From assembly GCA_049976205.1 (NCBI GenBank), contig JBMFIR010000015.1:1-32703 (forward strand): a DNA stretch of 32,703 nucleotides, read 5' to 3'. Each line of letters begins with the position of its first letter. Within the stretch, counting starts at the first letter, position 1. The DNA comes from WYEN01 sp049976205. GTDB taxonomy: Archaea > Thermoproteota > Thermoprotei_A > Sulfolobales > AG1. The translations under genes and the position numbers were made by a program. Under the pieces are notes generated by a model. It saw only the letters and a program-made list of their open reading frames with translations. It was not told the DNA's origin and made no database searches. Positions 16,942 through 26,087 of the stretch are shown here, piece after piece.

Positions 16942-17925
16942 ATGAGTCTAGCTAGATACTTAATCCAAAGAATTTTTCAATCTATCGTCGTATTATTCGC
17001 GATTATAGTAATTAACTTCTTTATTATATCTCTCGCCCCCGGAGATCCTATACAATTCGTGGCTGGAGACATAGCTATTAGCTCGCCAGAATTCGCAGCT
17101 TATCTAAGGGCTAAGTGGGGTCTTGACAAACCATTGTATGAGAGATTACTACTATACATCTACAATATACTACGAGGAGATCTAGGGTACTCCTATAGAT
17201 ACTCTGAGCCAGTAATTAATCTTATTCTAGAGAGATTACCTATAACACTTTTACTCACAGTCACAGCCAATGTACTAGCTTTTGTAATAGGTGTTCTCAT
17301 AGGTATATACTCAGCTAGAAACATTGGAAAGAAAGTAGACACTACTCTCCACGTAATCAACTTTTTACTGTGGTCAACACCATCATTCTGGCTCGGTATA
17401 GTCCTAATGATAATATTCTCTGTTGATCTAAGGATCTTACCCGCTACTGGATTAATGAATGTTAGAAATCCTCCACAGGGAATGTGGCTATATCTAGATA
17501 TCCTCTATCACTCAATACTTCCAGTAGCAACACTGACACTAATAACTCTTCCACTATACTTCAAAATAACTCGTGACAGCATGTTACAACAAGCATCAGA
17601 AGATTACGTAATGACGTATAGAGCGATTGGCTTCAGTGAAAACGTTATATATAGAAGATACATATTCCGAAACTCAATTATACCACCAGTAACTATGTTC
17701 GGTATTCACATGGGCTTTGCAGTGGCGGGAGCCGCATTAATAGAAAATGTTTTTGGGTGGCCAGGTGTAGGAAGACTTCTTCTCGACTCTATAAGAACAA
17801 GAGATTACCCAGTAATACTAGGAGTCTATGTAGTAATAGCTTCATCGATAATAATAGCTAATTTAATAATTGATATAATATACGCATTACTAGATCCTCG
17901 AATAAGAATCACGGGCAGAAGGTGA
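16942..17925 (+). CDS. peptide ABC transporter permease, DppB/OppB-like
   Basis: First permease of the peptide importer, 327 aa with six membrane segments. Typical signs: the N-terminal ARYLIQRIFQSIVVLFAIIVINFF, LAPGDPIQF, KWGLDKPLYERLLLYIYNILRGDLGYSY, the coupling (EAA) loop near DYVMTYRAIGFSENVIYRRYIFRNSIIPP, and GAALIENVFGWPGVGRLLLDSIRTRDYPVI. It begins 11 bases after the binding-protein stop. No gene for the DppD/DppF ATPases follows in this window, so the importer must use ATPases encoded elsewhere. Confidence 0.93.
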   Translation: MSLARYLIQRIFQSIVVLFAIIVINFFIISLAPGDPIQFVAGDIAISSPEFAAYLRAKWGLDKPLYERLLLYIYNILRGDLGYSYRYSEPVINLILERLPITLLLTVTANVLAFVIGVLIGIYSARNIGKKVDTTLHVINFLLWSTPSFWLGIVLMIIFSVDLRILPATGLMNVRNPPQGMWLYLDILYHSILPVATLTLITLPLYFKITRDSMLQQASEDYVMTYRAIGFSENVIYRRYIFRNSIIPPVTMFGIHMGFAVAGAALIENVFGWPGVGRLLLDSIRTRDYPVILGVYVVIASSIIIANLIIDIIYALLDPRIRITGRR

Positions 17926-17933
17926 GTTAATTA

Positions 17934-18788
17934 ATGAGAACAGTTAATATATTTGCACAAACAATAAAGTCAATAATAAGAGACAAATATGGTTTAGCGG
18001 GATTAGTAATAATAACAATTATAATTGCTATTGGTGCACTAGCCCCATATCTTCCATTACCTGATTTTAACTCAACAGAGTTTCATAGACTAGAGCCACC
18101 CTCACCAAGACATCTTCTGGGAACTGATTATCTGGGTAGAGACTTGCTGAGTAGAGTGATTTGGGGAGCCAGAATCTCTATACTAGTTGGTTTCGTGGCG
18201 GCGGGTATATCAGCTATAATAGGGATAATACTAGGTACATTAGCAGGATACTATGGAGGATTAATCGATAATATTATAAGCAGGATCATAGAAATATTCT
18301 TTATGATCCCAACATTCTTTATCGCATTAACACTTGCTGCCATATATGGAAGCAATATCTATATGCTAATGCTAATAATAGGATTAACCACATGGCCTGT
18401 TACAGCAAGAGTAATGAGAGGACAAGTGCTTATTACAAGAGAATTTTTATATATAGAGGCTACGAGAGCTATTGGTGCTAGCGACTTCAGGATCATTACT
18501 AAATATGTTATTCCCGCATCAATACAACCCGCGATCGCGAATACTATTCTGCAGGTCGGGAATGCTATAATGATCGAGGCAGGGTTAAGCTACTTAGGTC
18601 TCGGAGATCCTAATTACCCAAGTTGGGGTAGGCTAATATATGAGGGGCAACCCTATGTGGATACTGCGTGGTGGCTATCTGTAATCCCAGGATTATTTCT
18701 TTTGGCGACAGTGCTCGGCATAAATTTCTTAGGGGACGCGGTAAATAGAATCTTTAATCCGAAAATGAGTCAGAGAACATCTCTTTAA
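17934..18788 (+). CDS. peptide ABC transporter permease, DppC/OppC-like
   Basis: Second permease, 284 aa with about six membrane segments. Family features: EPPSPRHLLGTDYLGRDLLSRVIWGARISILVG (the conserved GTD-x-GRD block), GTLAGYYGGLIDNIISRIIEIFFMIPTFF, the coupling loop REFLYIEATRAIGASDFRIITKYVIP, and EAGLSYLGLGDPNYPSWGRLI near the C-terminus. ATG 17934 lies eight bases after the DppB stop and follows GGTG by nine bases. The carboxypeptidase gene begins 42 bases after it, probably in the same transcript. Confidence 0.93.
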   Translation: MRTVNIFAQTIKSIIRDKYGLAGLVIITIIIAIGALAPYLPLPDFNSTEFHRLEPPSPRHLLGTDYLGRDLLSRVIWGARISILVGFVAAGISAIIGIILGTLAGYYGGLIDNIISRIIEIFFMIPTFFIALTLAAIYGSNIYMLMLIIGLTTWPVTARVMRGQVLITREFLYIEATRAIGASDFRIITKYVIPASIQPAIANTILQVGNAIMIEAGLSYLGLGDPNYPSWGRLIYEGQPYVDTAWWLSVIPGLFLLATVLGINFLGDAVNRIFNPKMSQRTSL

Positions 18789-18830
18789 TTATTTTTTCCC
18801 TCGGAAATCTATTTCTACAAGGCGAATAAA

Positions 18831-20246
18831 TTGAGTATACAAAGATCCTCTCTAGATAGAGATTTAATAAACAAAATTCTCAATAATGTTCCTAATTACC
18901 AATACTTCAAGACCTTTGATGAATTAGAAGTGTCTAGCGAGGAGCTGGCTAGGGAACATAGAGATATTGTTAGAATAGTGGAGATAGGTAGAACGAGATG
19001 TAAAGAGAAGATAAGAGCATTAATTATCGGCAAGGGATCTAGGAGAGCACTATTATTTGGGGCACCTCATCCCAACGAGCCTGTGGGTACATTAGTTCTT
19101 GATTATTTATCTAGCGCGTTGACCTCTGATCAAGAGATCCATAAAATGTTCGATTATACATGGATTATTATTAAGGCGATCGATATAGATGGTCTGAAAC
19201 TCAATGAGGGGTGGCTGAAGAAACCATTCTCCATAGAAACCTATGCAAAGAATTATTATAGACCAGCTGGAAACGTGCAAATAGAATGGAGCTTCCCTAT
19301 AAAATATAAGAGATATTCTTTCAATAACCCAACTCCTGAAACAAAAGCTTTAATGAATATAATTAATGAATACAAACCTGATTTCATATATAGTTTACAT
19401 AATGCTGGTTTCGGCGGCGTATACTACTATATATCTGAGGAAGCACCTTTACTCTACCCAATCTTTCAGTTATATCCAAGATCTCTTAATGTTCCTCTGA
19501 GTTTGGGTGAGCCAGAGGCTCCTTGGATGATTGAGTTCACTAAGGCTATCTACAGAATGCCTTCTGTGGCTGACTATTACGAGTTTATAGAGAAGCAAGG
19601 CCTAGATCCTACACAAGTAATTAAACATGGTGGTAGCAGCTACGACTACGCCAAGAATCTTAATCCACGCGTCGTTGAACTCGTTACAGAAGTTCCATAT
19701 CTATATGATCCAAAAATAGAGGATCTTAATGAAAACAAAGAGGGTGTTTCTAGGAGAGAAGCTGTCTTAGAGGCTCTTGAGTGGAGAGAGAAAATGTTTG
19801 AGTTTATAAGAGATATCTATCTAAAATCTAAGAAAATTATTGGTGAAAGAGATCCTTGTAGCGTGTCAGGGAGATTAATGGAGTCATTAGAGTACTTCAT
19901 AGAGACACTACCCAAATCAATAGAGGCTCAAAAGAGATGGGCTAAGACAGATCCTTCTCTAGAGAGAAAAGCTACAGTAGCTGAATTATTTGATAATAAA
20001 TACGTATCTAAATTCTATACATCGCTTTCATTAGGTATGCTTTATAGATTATTAAAAATTGAGTATGATAAAATAAGCGAGTTAAGACCTTTATTCGAGG
20101 AAGTAGATAATAAATTAAATGAGTTAATAAGATCATTAGAAGAGAATAAGTCTTACAGAGTTATAGAGATCCAGAGATTAGTTAAGATTCAATTGGCAGC
20201 TGGTCTATACACAGCTTTATACACACAATTAACCAGAAGAGGCTAG
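18831..20246 (+). CDS. M14-type zinc carboxypeptidase
   Basis: Zinc peptidase of the M14 (carboxypeptidase A) superfamily, predicted to remove C-terminal residues from imported peptides. Seen in 471 aa: GAPHPNEPVG near residues 77-86, with the HxxE zinc pair; TWIIIKAIDIDGLKLNEGW; the third zinc His in IYSLHNAGFGG near residue 191; and a candidate catalytic Glu in VVELVTEVPYLYD. No signal peptide is seen, so it should act in the cytoplasm. The last 150 residues are helical and charged, of unknown role. TTG 18831 is the start by position. The operon with a peptide importer supports peptide catabolism. It ends eight bases before a convergent gene. Confidence 0.85.
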   Translation: MSIQRSSLDRDLINKILNNVPNYQYFKTFDELEVSSEELAREHRDIVRIVEIGRTRCKEKIRALIIGKGSRRALLFGAPHPNEPVGTLVLDYLSSALTSDQEIHKMFDYTWIIIKAIDIDGLKLNEGWLKKPFSIETYAKNYYRPAGNVQIEWSFPIKYKRYSFNNPTPETKALMNIINEYKPDFIYSLHNAGFGGVYYYISEEAPLLYPIFQLYPRSLNVPLSLGEPEAPWMIEFTKAIYRMPSVADYYEFIEKQGLDPTQVIKHGGSSYDYAKNLNPRVVELVTEVPYLYDPKIEDLNENKEGVSRREAVLEALEWREKMFEFIRDIYLKSKKIIGERDPCSVSGRLMESLEYFIETLPKSIEAQKRWAKTDPSLERKATVAELFDNKYVSKFYTSLSLGMLYRLLKIEYDKISELRPLFEEVDNKLNELIRSLEENKSYRVIEIQRLVKIQLAAGLYTALYTQLTRRG

Positions 20247-20254
20247 TCTTTTAC

Positions 20255-21262
20255 TCATATAGACTTTCTACTATGCAAGGTCCTGAACTGTTTCTTTATA
20301 AACAGTAATTTTTCACCTGTTATCTCCTGATTTATATTAATTAATCTATTAACCTCCTCCTCTAAATCTAATTCAGTAAATATTCCATGGTTATTAAGGA
20401 TCTTCTTTGCCTCATAAATATCTTTTGTTTCAGCTAATTCATTTATTAATGAATTAAGTGAGGCTACTACCCTAGGATCTAGGAAGAATGTTATTGTATT
20501 AATAATATTAATAGCTCCTATCCTTGATCCACTTCTCATAGAGATCTGTCCATGGAAACCCTCGAAGGCTCTGAGAGATGTTTTACTAGCCTCACTTTCA
20601 ATACTACTTAATAAATTCTTCAATACCTCGTAGTCCTCAGGGGTCATACCACGTGCTCCTAAGAATCCTCCTCTCTCAGCTACTAGAGATATTCTTCTCA
20701 AGACATATTCCTGGGATAATTCACCGTCTCCACCCACTGAGTGAACCGCTAGTATACTCTCAAGATCTTTTATAGATGCTAGTCCCGTGAAATCCGCTAG
20801 CGGGCTCCACAGATCTTCTTCATAGCCAGTTGCCAATATGTCTCCACCAACATCTACGCCTAAGACAAGATCTGTTCCAAATAAATTCATTAATTCTTTG
20901 ATTCCCTCACGAACACCCAGTGCTGCCTTAGACAGATCTACTACACCTATCTCCTCCTTAAGAATCTTAGAAGCTCTAGCAGCCTGAAAAACAATTTTTC
21001 TACCACCTCTAAGGGCGTAGCTACTCTCGTTCACCAGAGCAGAGTAATTCCCCACGGATCTAGCCTCGTGTATTTCCTCAAGTTTAATTGGTCCTGGCAA
21101 CGGATCAACTATGTATCTCTCCCACGCAACTGAGGCCACTCTACTATTGATCCCTATTCTGCGGAGAGCTAAGGCGAGCATTGAGGCTGTCGCAACATCT
21201 CCCCCACCTCCTAAGGCGACCACTAAAATATTTTTATAGCCTCTGCTGATTATGTATTCCAT
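20255..21262 (-). CDS. DUF1152 family protein
   Basis: 335 aa protein of the archaeal DUF1152 family, whose biochemical role is not known. Seen: NILVVALGGGGDVATASMLALALRR at the N-terminus, a glycine-rich loop of Rossmann-like character; WERYIVDPLPGPIKLEEI; LVLGVDVGGDILATGYEEDLWSPLAD in the middle; GLASIKDL; and a helical C-terminus. The wording of these blocks is diagnostic for the family. ATG 21262 has GAGG about six bases upstream. It follows the FAD oxidoreductase gene by 40 bases on the same strand and may belong to that transcript. Confidence 0.82.
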   Translation of the reverse strand: MEYIISRGYKNILVVALGGGGDVATASMLALALRRIGINSRVASVAWERYIVDPLPGPIKLEEIHEARSVGNYSALVNESSYALRGGRKIVFQAARASKILKEEIGVVDLSKAALGVREGIKELMNLFGTDLVLGVDVGGDILATGYEEDLWSPLADFTGLASIKDLESILAVHSVGGDGELSQEYVLRRISLVAERGGFLGARGMTPEDYEVLKNLLSSIESEASKTSLRAFEGFHGQISMRSGSRIGAINIINTITFFLDPRVVASLNSLINELAETKDIYEAKKILNNHGIFTELDLEEEVNRLININQEITGEKLLFIKKQFRTLHSRKSI

Positions 21263-21302
21263 CGAAATCCTCTTTAGACAATATTTTCAGAGAAAAAAAG
21301 AA

Positions 21303-22460
21303 TTAGCCTATGACAAATGTCTCGTGTATTAATCTCCCTGTCTTGAATCTTTCTGGTGTAAAGGGCTCAGCGATCTCTGGCATTTTACCGGTAACTACGT
21401 ACTCCGCCAATACCTTCCCCGTATATGGTCCAAACATGAATCCGTGTCCGCTGAAGCCTCCTGCAACATATAATCCCTCAGGCCAATCTCTTGATCTACC
21501 TATCACATGACTACTATCAGGTGTCATATCATAGAAACCGCTCCATAATCTCATTATTCTAATACTCTCAGATCCTCTCAAAGCAATTCTTAGTGCTCTC
21601 GCGAAGTATCTTAGCCAAAGTATAGTGTTCTCACGCTCCACAAGACCCCTAGCCTCTCTCCCTGTTTTTACTGATCCAATTATTTCCCCCTTTAGTGTCT
21701 GTGAGAAATACATTTTTAATTGACCATCTATCACAAACACATCTATTGTGTATCTAAAGGGTTCAGTAACCATGATCTCTTTTCTAAGAGGCTCAATAGG
21801 AATGCCCAGACCAAGTTTATCTGAGAAATACTTTAGATCTTCGTTAACTGCTAATATAATATTATCGCCCTGGAAAAATCCTTTGGGAATAGTCTCTACA
21901 CCAATAACTCTGCTATCCTTGATAATCACGTTTGACACATATGTTCTCTCAAAGATCCTTACACCACGTCTCTCACAACTTCTTCTTAACCCATAAACAA
22001 TTGAGTCTGGGTGAAAAGATCCGTCCTGAGGACCTAAGAAGGAAGCTATCAAATCTTTCCTAGGCTTCAAGAAAAAGTATCTCCTGAAGGTCTCCTCAGC
22101 ACTGAACTCCTTTAGTGGAACACCATATCTCCTGAAATTCTCGGCGTGTTTCCTCATATTCTTGTAGGCTTCTTCATCAAAGATTAGCCATAGATAACCT
22201 GTTGTTGTGATAAGAGGATTATAATCAATTAATTTATCTATACTCTTGAGATATTTTATTGCCTCAATAGCGAATCTAAGGTTCTCCTCAGCGCCGAAGT
22301 GAACTCTGTATCTCCCACCATTTCTCCCAGAGTTGCCATATCCTACAAAATCCTTTTCCAAGACACAGATCTCGGAGCCCTCATTTGTTAATATTGCTAA
22401 GTGAAGAGCTGTTGATAAACCAACTACTCCTCCACCAACTATTATGTATCTGCATCTCAA
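21303..22460 (-). CDS. FAD-dependent amine/amino-acid oxidoreductase, DAO-type beta subunit
   Basis: 385 aa flavoprotein of the D-amino-acid oxidase / sarcosine oxidase beta / proline dehydrogenase beta family, oxidising a C-N bond of an amino acid or N-methyl amine. Seen: FAD site YIIVGGGVVGLSTALHLA at the N-terminus, CVLEKDFVGYGNSGRNGGRYR (family SGRNGG block), FHPDSIVYGLRRSCERRG, and a C-terminal GLYVAGGFSGHGFMFGPYTGKVLAEYV. TTG 22460 follows GGTGAGATTAG, with GGTG seven bases upstream. The start overlaps the stop of the upstream alpha gene by four bases, so the two are translationally coupled and probably form a complex. The pair resembles dye-linked L-proline dehydrogenase, opine oxidase and HcnBC; the substrate is not decided. 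Confidence 0.88.
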   Translation of the reverse strand: MRCRYIIVGGGVVGLSTALHLAILTNEGSEICVLEKDFVGYGNSGRNGGRYRVHFGAEENLRFAIEAIKYLKSIDKLIDYNPLITTTGYLWLIFDEEAYKNMRKHAENFRRYGVPLKEFSAEETFRRYFFLKPRKDLIASFLGPQDGSFHPDSIVYGLRRSCERRGVRIFERTYVSNVIIKDSRVIGVETIPKGFFQGDNIILAVNEDLKYFSDKLGLGIPIEPLRKEIMVTEPFRYTIDVFVIDGQLKMYFSQTLKGEIIGSVKTGREARGLVERENTILWLRYFARALRIALRGSESIRIMRLWSGFYDMTPDSSHVIGRSRDWPEGLYVAGGFSGHGFMFGPYTGKVLAEYVVTGKMPEIAEPFTPERFKTGRLIHETFVIG

Positions 22461-24028
22461 CTAATCTCACCACCTAATAATCCTATCTCAACAGGCTCCA
22501 GAGGAGGTCTCTGACGAATCAGCCCAAGAGATCCTAGAGGAACCTTCCTAAAATATGATAACAGCATAAGTGCTGTATACTTGCACCATCTACCTTGACA
22601 AGAACCTGTTCCAAGAGCCGTGTATCTCTTAATTTTCTCCAGCGTCTCATAACCCATGTCATATGCCTTGATCACATCGTTTAAAGTAACATCTTCACAT
22701 AAACAAATGAATTTTAGACCATCTATACTATCACCGCCTAAGTAGAATCTTGGTCTCTCAGTAACTATCTTGCTATAAAAATCAACGATTCTCTTTCTAT
22801 CATATATATTCTTCAACGAATCCCTCTCTTTCTCACTTAAGCCACTTCTTTCTGTAAAGAATCTTGCTAAGAGCTCTGCTTCTCGAATTAGATCTTCTCG
22901 CGAGGTGCCAGTTGCCTCACCAATCATATAGATATTCTTCGCACTAGTCTCTCCATTGATGTTTGTGTATATTGTTACGGCATCTAGGTTCTCGGTGTAT
23001 GCGGGCTCTGCTTTGAGTTGAAGAAGAGGCTCTATAACTGGTTGACGATGAAGTGCTGAGACAACAAGATCTGCCTCCACAAAACCTTTAGTGTCTTTTG
23101 TGAAGTACTTCAACCCCTTAATAATAGGGTATCCTTCTCCACGAACCTCTTTGACACCAGTTACTATTCTATAACCAGATGTTTTCTCAACTGATTCTTC
23201 ACTAGTTAAGATTGTTACATCACCTTTTCTTTCAATAGCTTTAGAGGCCACATACCTACCCCACCAGCCATGGCCTAGCACAACAATTCTTTTGTTCCTA
23301 ATATCACATCCTGCCTCAAGAAGTCTGAGGAAGAGATCTGAGCTTACTATACCCGGAAGATCATTGTTCTCAAATACTGGGTAAGTCTCTCGAGTCCCGG
23401 TGGCGAATATTAATTTATTGATTCTCGCCCTATAAACTTTTCTTTTGTGTCTATTAACGAATAAGTGACCGTCCTCGAAGAAACCTATGTAACTCGTGTC
23501 ATCAAGTCTCTCTACGCCTGAATCAATTTTTACATTAAGATCTTTATACACAGGATTGTGATCATAGACTAAGAGACTATCTATGCTTCTATATGAGGAG
23601 ATCTCATTAGCGATAATAACAGCGCTAGGATCAGATCCTATTATAACGATATCTTTATCAATATCCTCATACTCAGGCTCTACATAATCTGCTTCTTGAG
23701 GTATATTCGGTAAACCGCTTGACTTAACCACAAATCTCCATAAAACACTCCATAGCTTCCGGATCAAGATACTATGTTGGAAACCTGCTTCTCCAAATCC
23801 GGCAAGGATCTTTGTAGCAAACTCAGATCTCGAATAACTGGATTCTATCTTCGGAAGATTCTTAGTATTATATATGTAGCTAATTTTGCTATCAGCATAG
23901 AACCTCGCCCAAGGACACCAATTCTCTCCAGAGAATGGTGCTCTAGCTCTCCTAAACTTAGGACTTGATACAGTGGGGATAATCCTACCTCTACAAAATA
24001 TATCGAGAAGAACTTCATCAGGCGATAT
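22457..24028 (-). CDS. FAD/NAD-linked oxidoreductase alpha subunit with BFD-type Fe-S domain
   Basis: Alpha partner of the DAO-type beta subunit, expected to pass electrons onward. From 24028 it has 523 aa: an N-terminal region of about 120 residues (IFCRGRIIP, ENWCPWARFY, LAGFGEAGFQHS); a first dinucleotide fold VIIGSDPSAV at about 128-137; a second, VVLGHGWWGRYVASKA; and a Cys cluster (CLCED ... GSCQGRWC) of the [2Fe-2S] BFD type near the C-terminus. The first fold has lost two glycines of GxGxxG, while the second keeps them. The first canonical start in frame is TTG 23767, yet the same frame reads convincingly for 87 more codons up to ATA 24028, just after an in-frame TAA. ATG 24038, near the expected transcription start, is one base out of frame across AAA at 24028-24030. 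The true start is unresolved. Confidence 0.78.
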   Translation of the reverse strand: MSPDEVLLDIFCRGRIIPTVSSPKFRRARAPFSGENWCPWARFYADSKISYIYNTKNLPKIESSYSRSEFATKILAGFGEAGFQHSILIRKLWSVLWRFVVKSSGLPNIPQEADYVEPEYEDIDKDIVIIGSDPSAVIIANEISSYRSIDSLLVYDHNPVYKDLNVKIDSGVERLDDTSYIGFFEDGHLFVNRHKRKVYRARINKLIFATGTRETYPVFENNDLPGIVSSDLFLRLLEAGCDIRNKRIVVLGHGWWGRYVASKAIERKGDVTILTSEESVEKTSGYRIVTGVKEVRGEGYPIIKGLKYFTKDTKGFVEADLVVSALHRQPVIEPLLQLKAEPAYTENLDAVTIYTNINGETSAKNIYMIGEATGTSREDLIREAELLARFFTERSGLSEKERDSLKNIYDRKRIVDFYSKIVTERPRFYLGGDSIDGLKFICLCEDVTLNDVIKAYDMGYETLEKIKRYTALGTGSCQGRWCKYTALMLLSYFRKVPLGSLGLIRQRPPLEPVEIGLLGGEIS

Positions 24029-24062
24029 TTACACCCATTTAATTATTTCCATATTCCTAAGA

Positions 24063-24073
24063 ATATATTTTGT
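24063..24073 (-). promoter_or_regulatory. TATA box of the FAD oxidoreductase operon
   Basis: On the minus strand an AAAATATATTC-like element lies here. A start of transcription about 25-27 bases downstream falls near 24038-24040, on or next to ATG 24038, suggesting a leaderless message. Confidence 0.45.
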
Positions 24074-24134
24074 GTTTCTCACCAAATCACTAAATAATTA
24101 ATAAATGATCTGTTGATTAAGATATTGAAGAATT

Positions 24135-24148
24135 ATACTTTTAATATT
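24135..24148 (+). promoter_or_regulatory. TATA box of the acyl-CoA synthetase gene
   Basis: TACTTTTAATATTA lies about 25 bases before TTG 24165. No strong ribosome site is present, so a leaderless or very short-leader message is likely. Confidence 0.4.
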
Positions 24149-24164
24149 ATTTAATAACTATAAT

Positions 24165-25964
24165 TTGGGGAAAGAATTTTTGAGTTCTAAATCTTTTATA
24201 GAGAAAGATGTGTTATCATGGATCTTGTCTAAGCCTTGGACAAAGTACTACGATGAATATGTTCCTAAGGAGTTAGAGATAAAAGAGGATGTTGCTCACG
24301 AGATCTTTAGAAGAGTCGCCTCAGAGGAGAAGGATCGAACCTTTCTGATATTCTTTAATAAAAGCTATAGTTATAGAGAAATAGATCTTTTGTCAGATGC
24401 TGTAGCAATTATGCTTAAGGAAGATGGTTTCGAGAAGGGTGATGTTGCCTCAATCATGCTTCCAAACACTCCTCAATTCGCTATTGCTCTCCTAGGTATT
24501 TTGAAGGCTGGTGGTATCGCAACACTAATGAATCCACTATACACATCCTCAGAGATGCTTTATCAAATTAAGAATTCAGAGGCTAAATACCTCTTTATCC
24601 TAGATCTATTCTATGGCAGATATAAAGAGATTGAGGATAAGACTAGTTTAAGAAAAATCTATGTAACCAGTATAGCTGATGCACTTGGTTTCCCACTGAA
24701 TATTCTGTATAGATTAAAAGAGAAGCCTCCTAAGATCCCTCAGACGGATAAGGTAAAGAATCTTATGCCAAGGATCATGAGGATTAAGAAGGATCTAGAG
24801 GCAAAGAAGATTCAGCCACCAAAGGTAGAGGTCGCGTCAGAGGATAGAGCACTGATCATGTACACAGGCGGAACAACAGGTGTTCCCAAGGGAGCAGTTA
24901 TTCTCCACAGAAATATTGTGGCAAATATGCAACAAGTAGCCGCGTGGCATCCCCCAAAGCCTGATGGTAGTAGGATCAGATATATCATGGCTGGCGTTCT
25001 CCCATGGTTCCATATATATGGTTTAATAACAGTTTTCTTCACAGGATACTACACGAGATCCACTATAGTAGTTTTCCCGAGATGGGATCTTGAGACAGTG
25101 CTAAAAGAGATCGAGAGAAGAAAAATAGAGGTATTCCACGGGGTACCAACAATATACACATACATAGTAAATAGCCCCCTAGCAAAGAAATATAATCTAA
25201 GATCACTTGTAACCTCAATTAGTGGCGCTGCACCACTACCGGTTGAGGTACTGAAGAAATATGAGGAATTGACAGGCGCCAGACTAAGAGAGGGTTACGG
25301 CCTAACAGAAACTTCCGTAGTTACCCATGTGAACCCGATCTATGGAAAATATAAGCCTGGCTCAATAGGAGTACCAATACCAAATACGTATGCGGCAATA
25401 GCCGACCCCGAGCAACCCAAGCTACTACCACCCGGCGAGATAGGTGAGGTTGTTATCAGCGGACCCCAAGTATTCGCGGGCTATCATAACATGCCTGAAG
25501 AGAATGCAAAAGTCTTCTTCGAGTTAGGGGGTCTGAGATGGTTTAGAACAGGTGATCTAGGCTACGTAGATGAGGAAGGATACTTCTATATAGTTGATAG
25601 AAAGAAAGATATGATTAAGTACAAGGGCTACTCAGTGTACCCAAGAGAAATTGAGGAGATTCTATATAAGCATGAGGCGGTTGCGGAAGCGGCAGTGGTG
25701 GGATTAAAAGATCCAATTGGGATAGCAGGTGAAATACCCATAGCCTTTGTTGTTTTGAAGAAAGAGTATGAGAAGAAAGTAGGTGAGAACGAGATACTGG
25801 AGTATCTCAAGAAACATCTAGCCTCGTATAAAGTCCCGAAGAGAGTCATCTTCGTTGATAAACTACCTAAATCAGCTGTTGGCAAAATACTTAAGAGAGA
25901 AATCAGAGACAAAGCAAAAATTAGCGTGGTTGGTGAAGAGATCAAAATTGAATACTCAGTGTAG
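24165..25964 (+). CDS. AMP-forming acyl-CoA synthetase
   Basis: Adenylate-forming ligase of 599 aa that activates a carboxylic acid, usually a fatty acid in this subgroup, to its CoA thioester. Motifs in order: MLPNTPQFAIALLGILKAGG, the phosphate loop MYTGGTTGVPKGAVI near residue 230, LPWFHIYGL, GYGLTETSVV, FRTGDLGYVDEEGY, the hinge DRKKDMIKYKGYSVYPREIEE, and the catalytic Lys in KLPKSAVGKILKRE near the C-terminus. The length and GYSVYP hinge fit long- or medium-chain synthetases better than acetyl-CoA synthetase. Start TTG 24165 is chosen because a TATA-like run ends about 25 bases upstream; TTG 24180 is also possible. Divergent from the FAD oxidoreductase operon. Confidence 0.9.
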   Translation: MGKEFLSSKSFIEKDVLSWILSKPWTKYYDEYVPKELEIKEDVAHEIFRRVASEEKDRTFLIFFNKSYSYREIDLLSDAVAIMLKEDGFEKGDVASIMLPNTPQFAIALLGILKAGGIATLMNPLYTSSEMLYQIKNSEAKYLFILDLFYGRYKEIEDKTSLRKIYVTSIADALGFPLNILYRLKEKPPKIPQTDKVKNLMPRIMRIKKDLEAKKIQPPKVEVASEDRALIMYTGGTTGVPKGAVILHRNIVANMQQVAAWHPPKPDGSRIRYIMAGVLPWFHIYGLITVFFTGYYTRSTIVVFPRWDLETVLKEIERRKIEVFHGVPTIYTYIVNSPLAKKYNLRSLVTSISGAAPLPVEVLKKYEELTGARLREGYGLTETSVVTHVNPIYGKYKPGSIGVPIPNTYAAIADPEQPKLLPPGEIGEVVISGPQVFAGYHNMPEENAKVFFELGGLRWFRTGDLGYVDEEGYFYIVDRKKDMIKYKGYSVYPREIEEILYKHEAVAEAAVVGLKDPIGIAGEIPIAFVVLKKEYEKKVGENEILEYLKKHLASYKVPKRVIFVDKLPKSAVGKILKREIRDKAKISVVGEEIKIEYSV

Positions 25965-26048
25965 CATGTAAATGAAAAACAGAGAATAATTGCTACTATC
26001 TTTTTGTATTTGGGATTAACTGAGTATCTTAGAGATCAGTTAATCACA

Positions 26049-26056
26049 TTATATAA
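26049..26056 (+). promoter_or_regulatory. TATA box of the radical SAM gene
   Basis: TTATATAA lies about 32-39 bases before ATG 26088. There is no ribosome site before the ATG, which points to a short-leader or leaderless message. Confidence 0.5.
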
Positions 26057-26087
26057 TCCTCTAAGTCTAAAATCAATTGGATTTTAA

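Noticed and set aside
23845..24018. 57-codon ATG frame on the minus strand overlapping the 5' end of the FAD alpha gene
   Set aside because: The other frame on the same strand reads on without a stop into the alpha subunit and looks far more like protein, so this frame is treated as a shadow.
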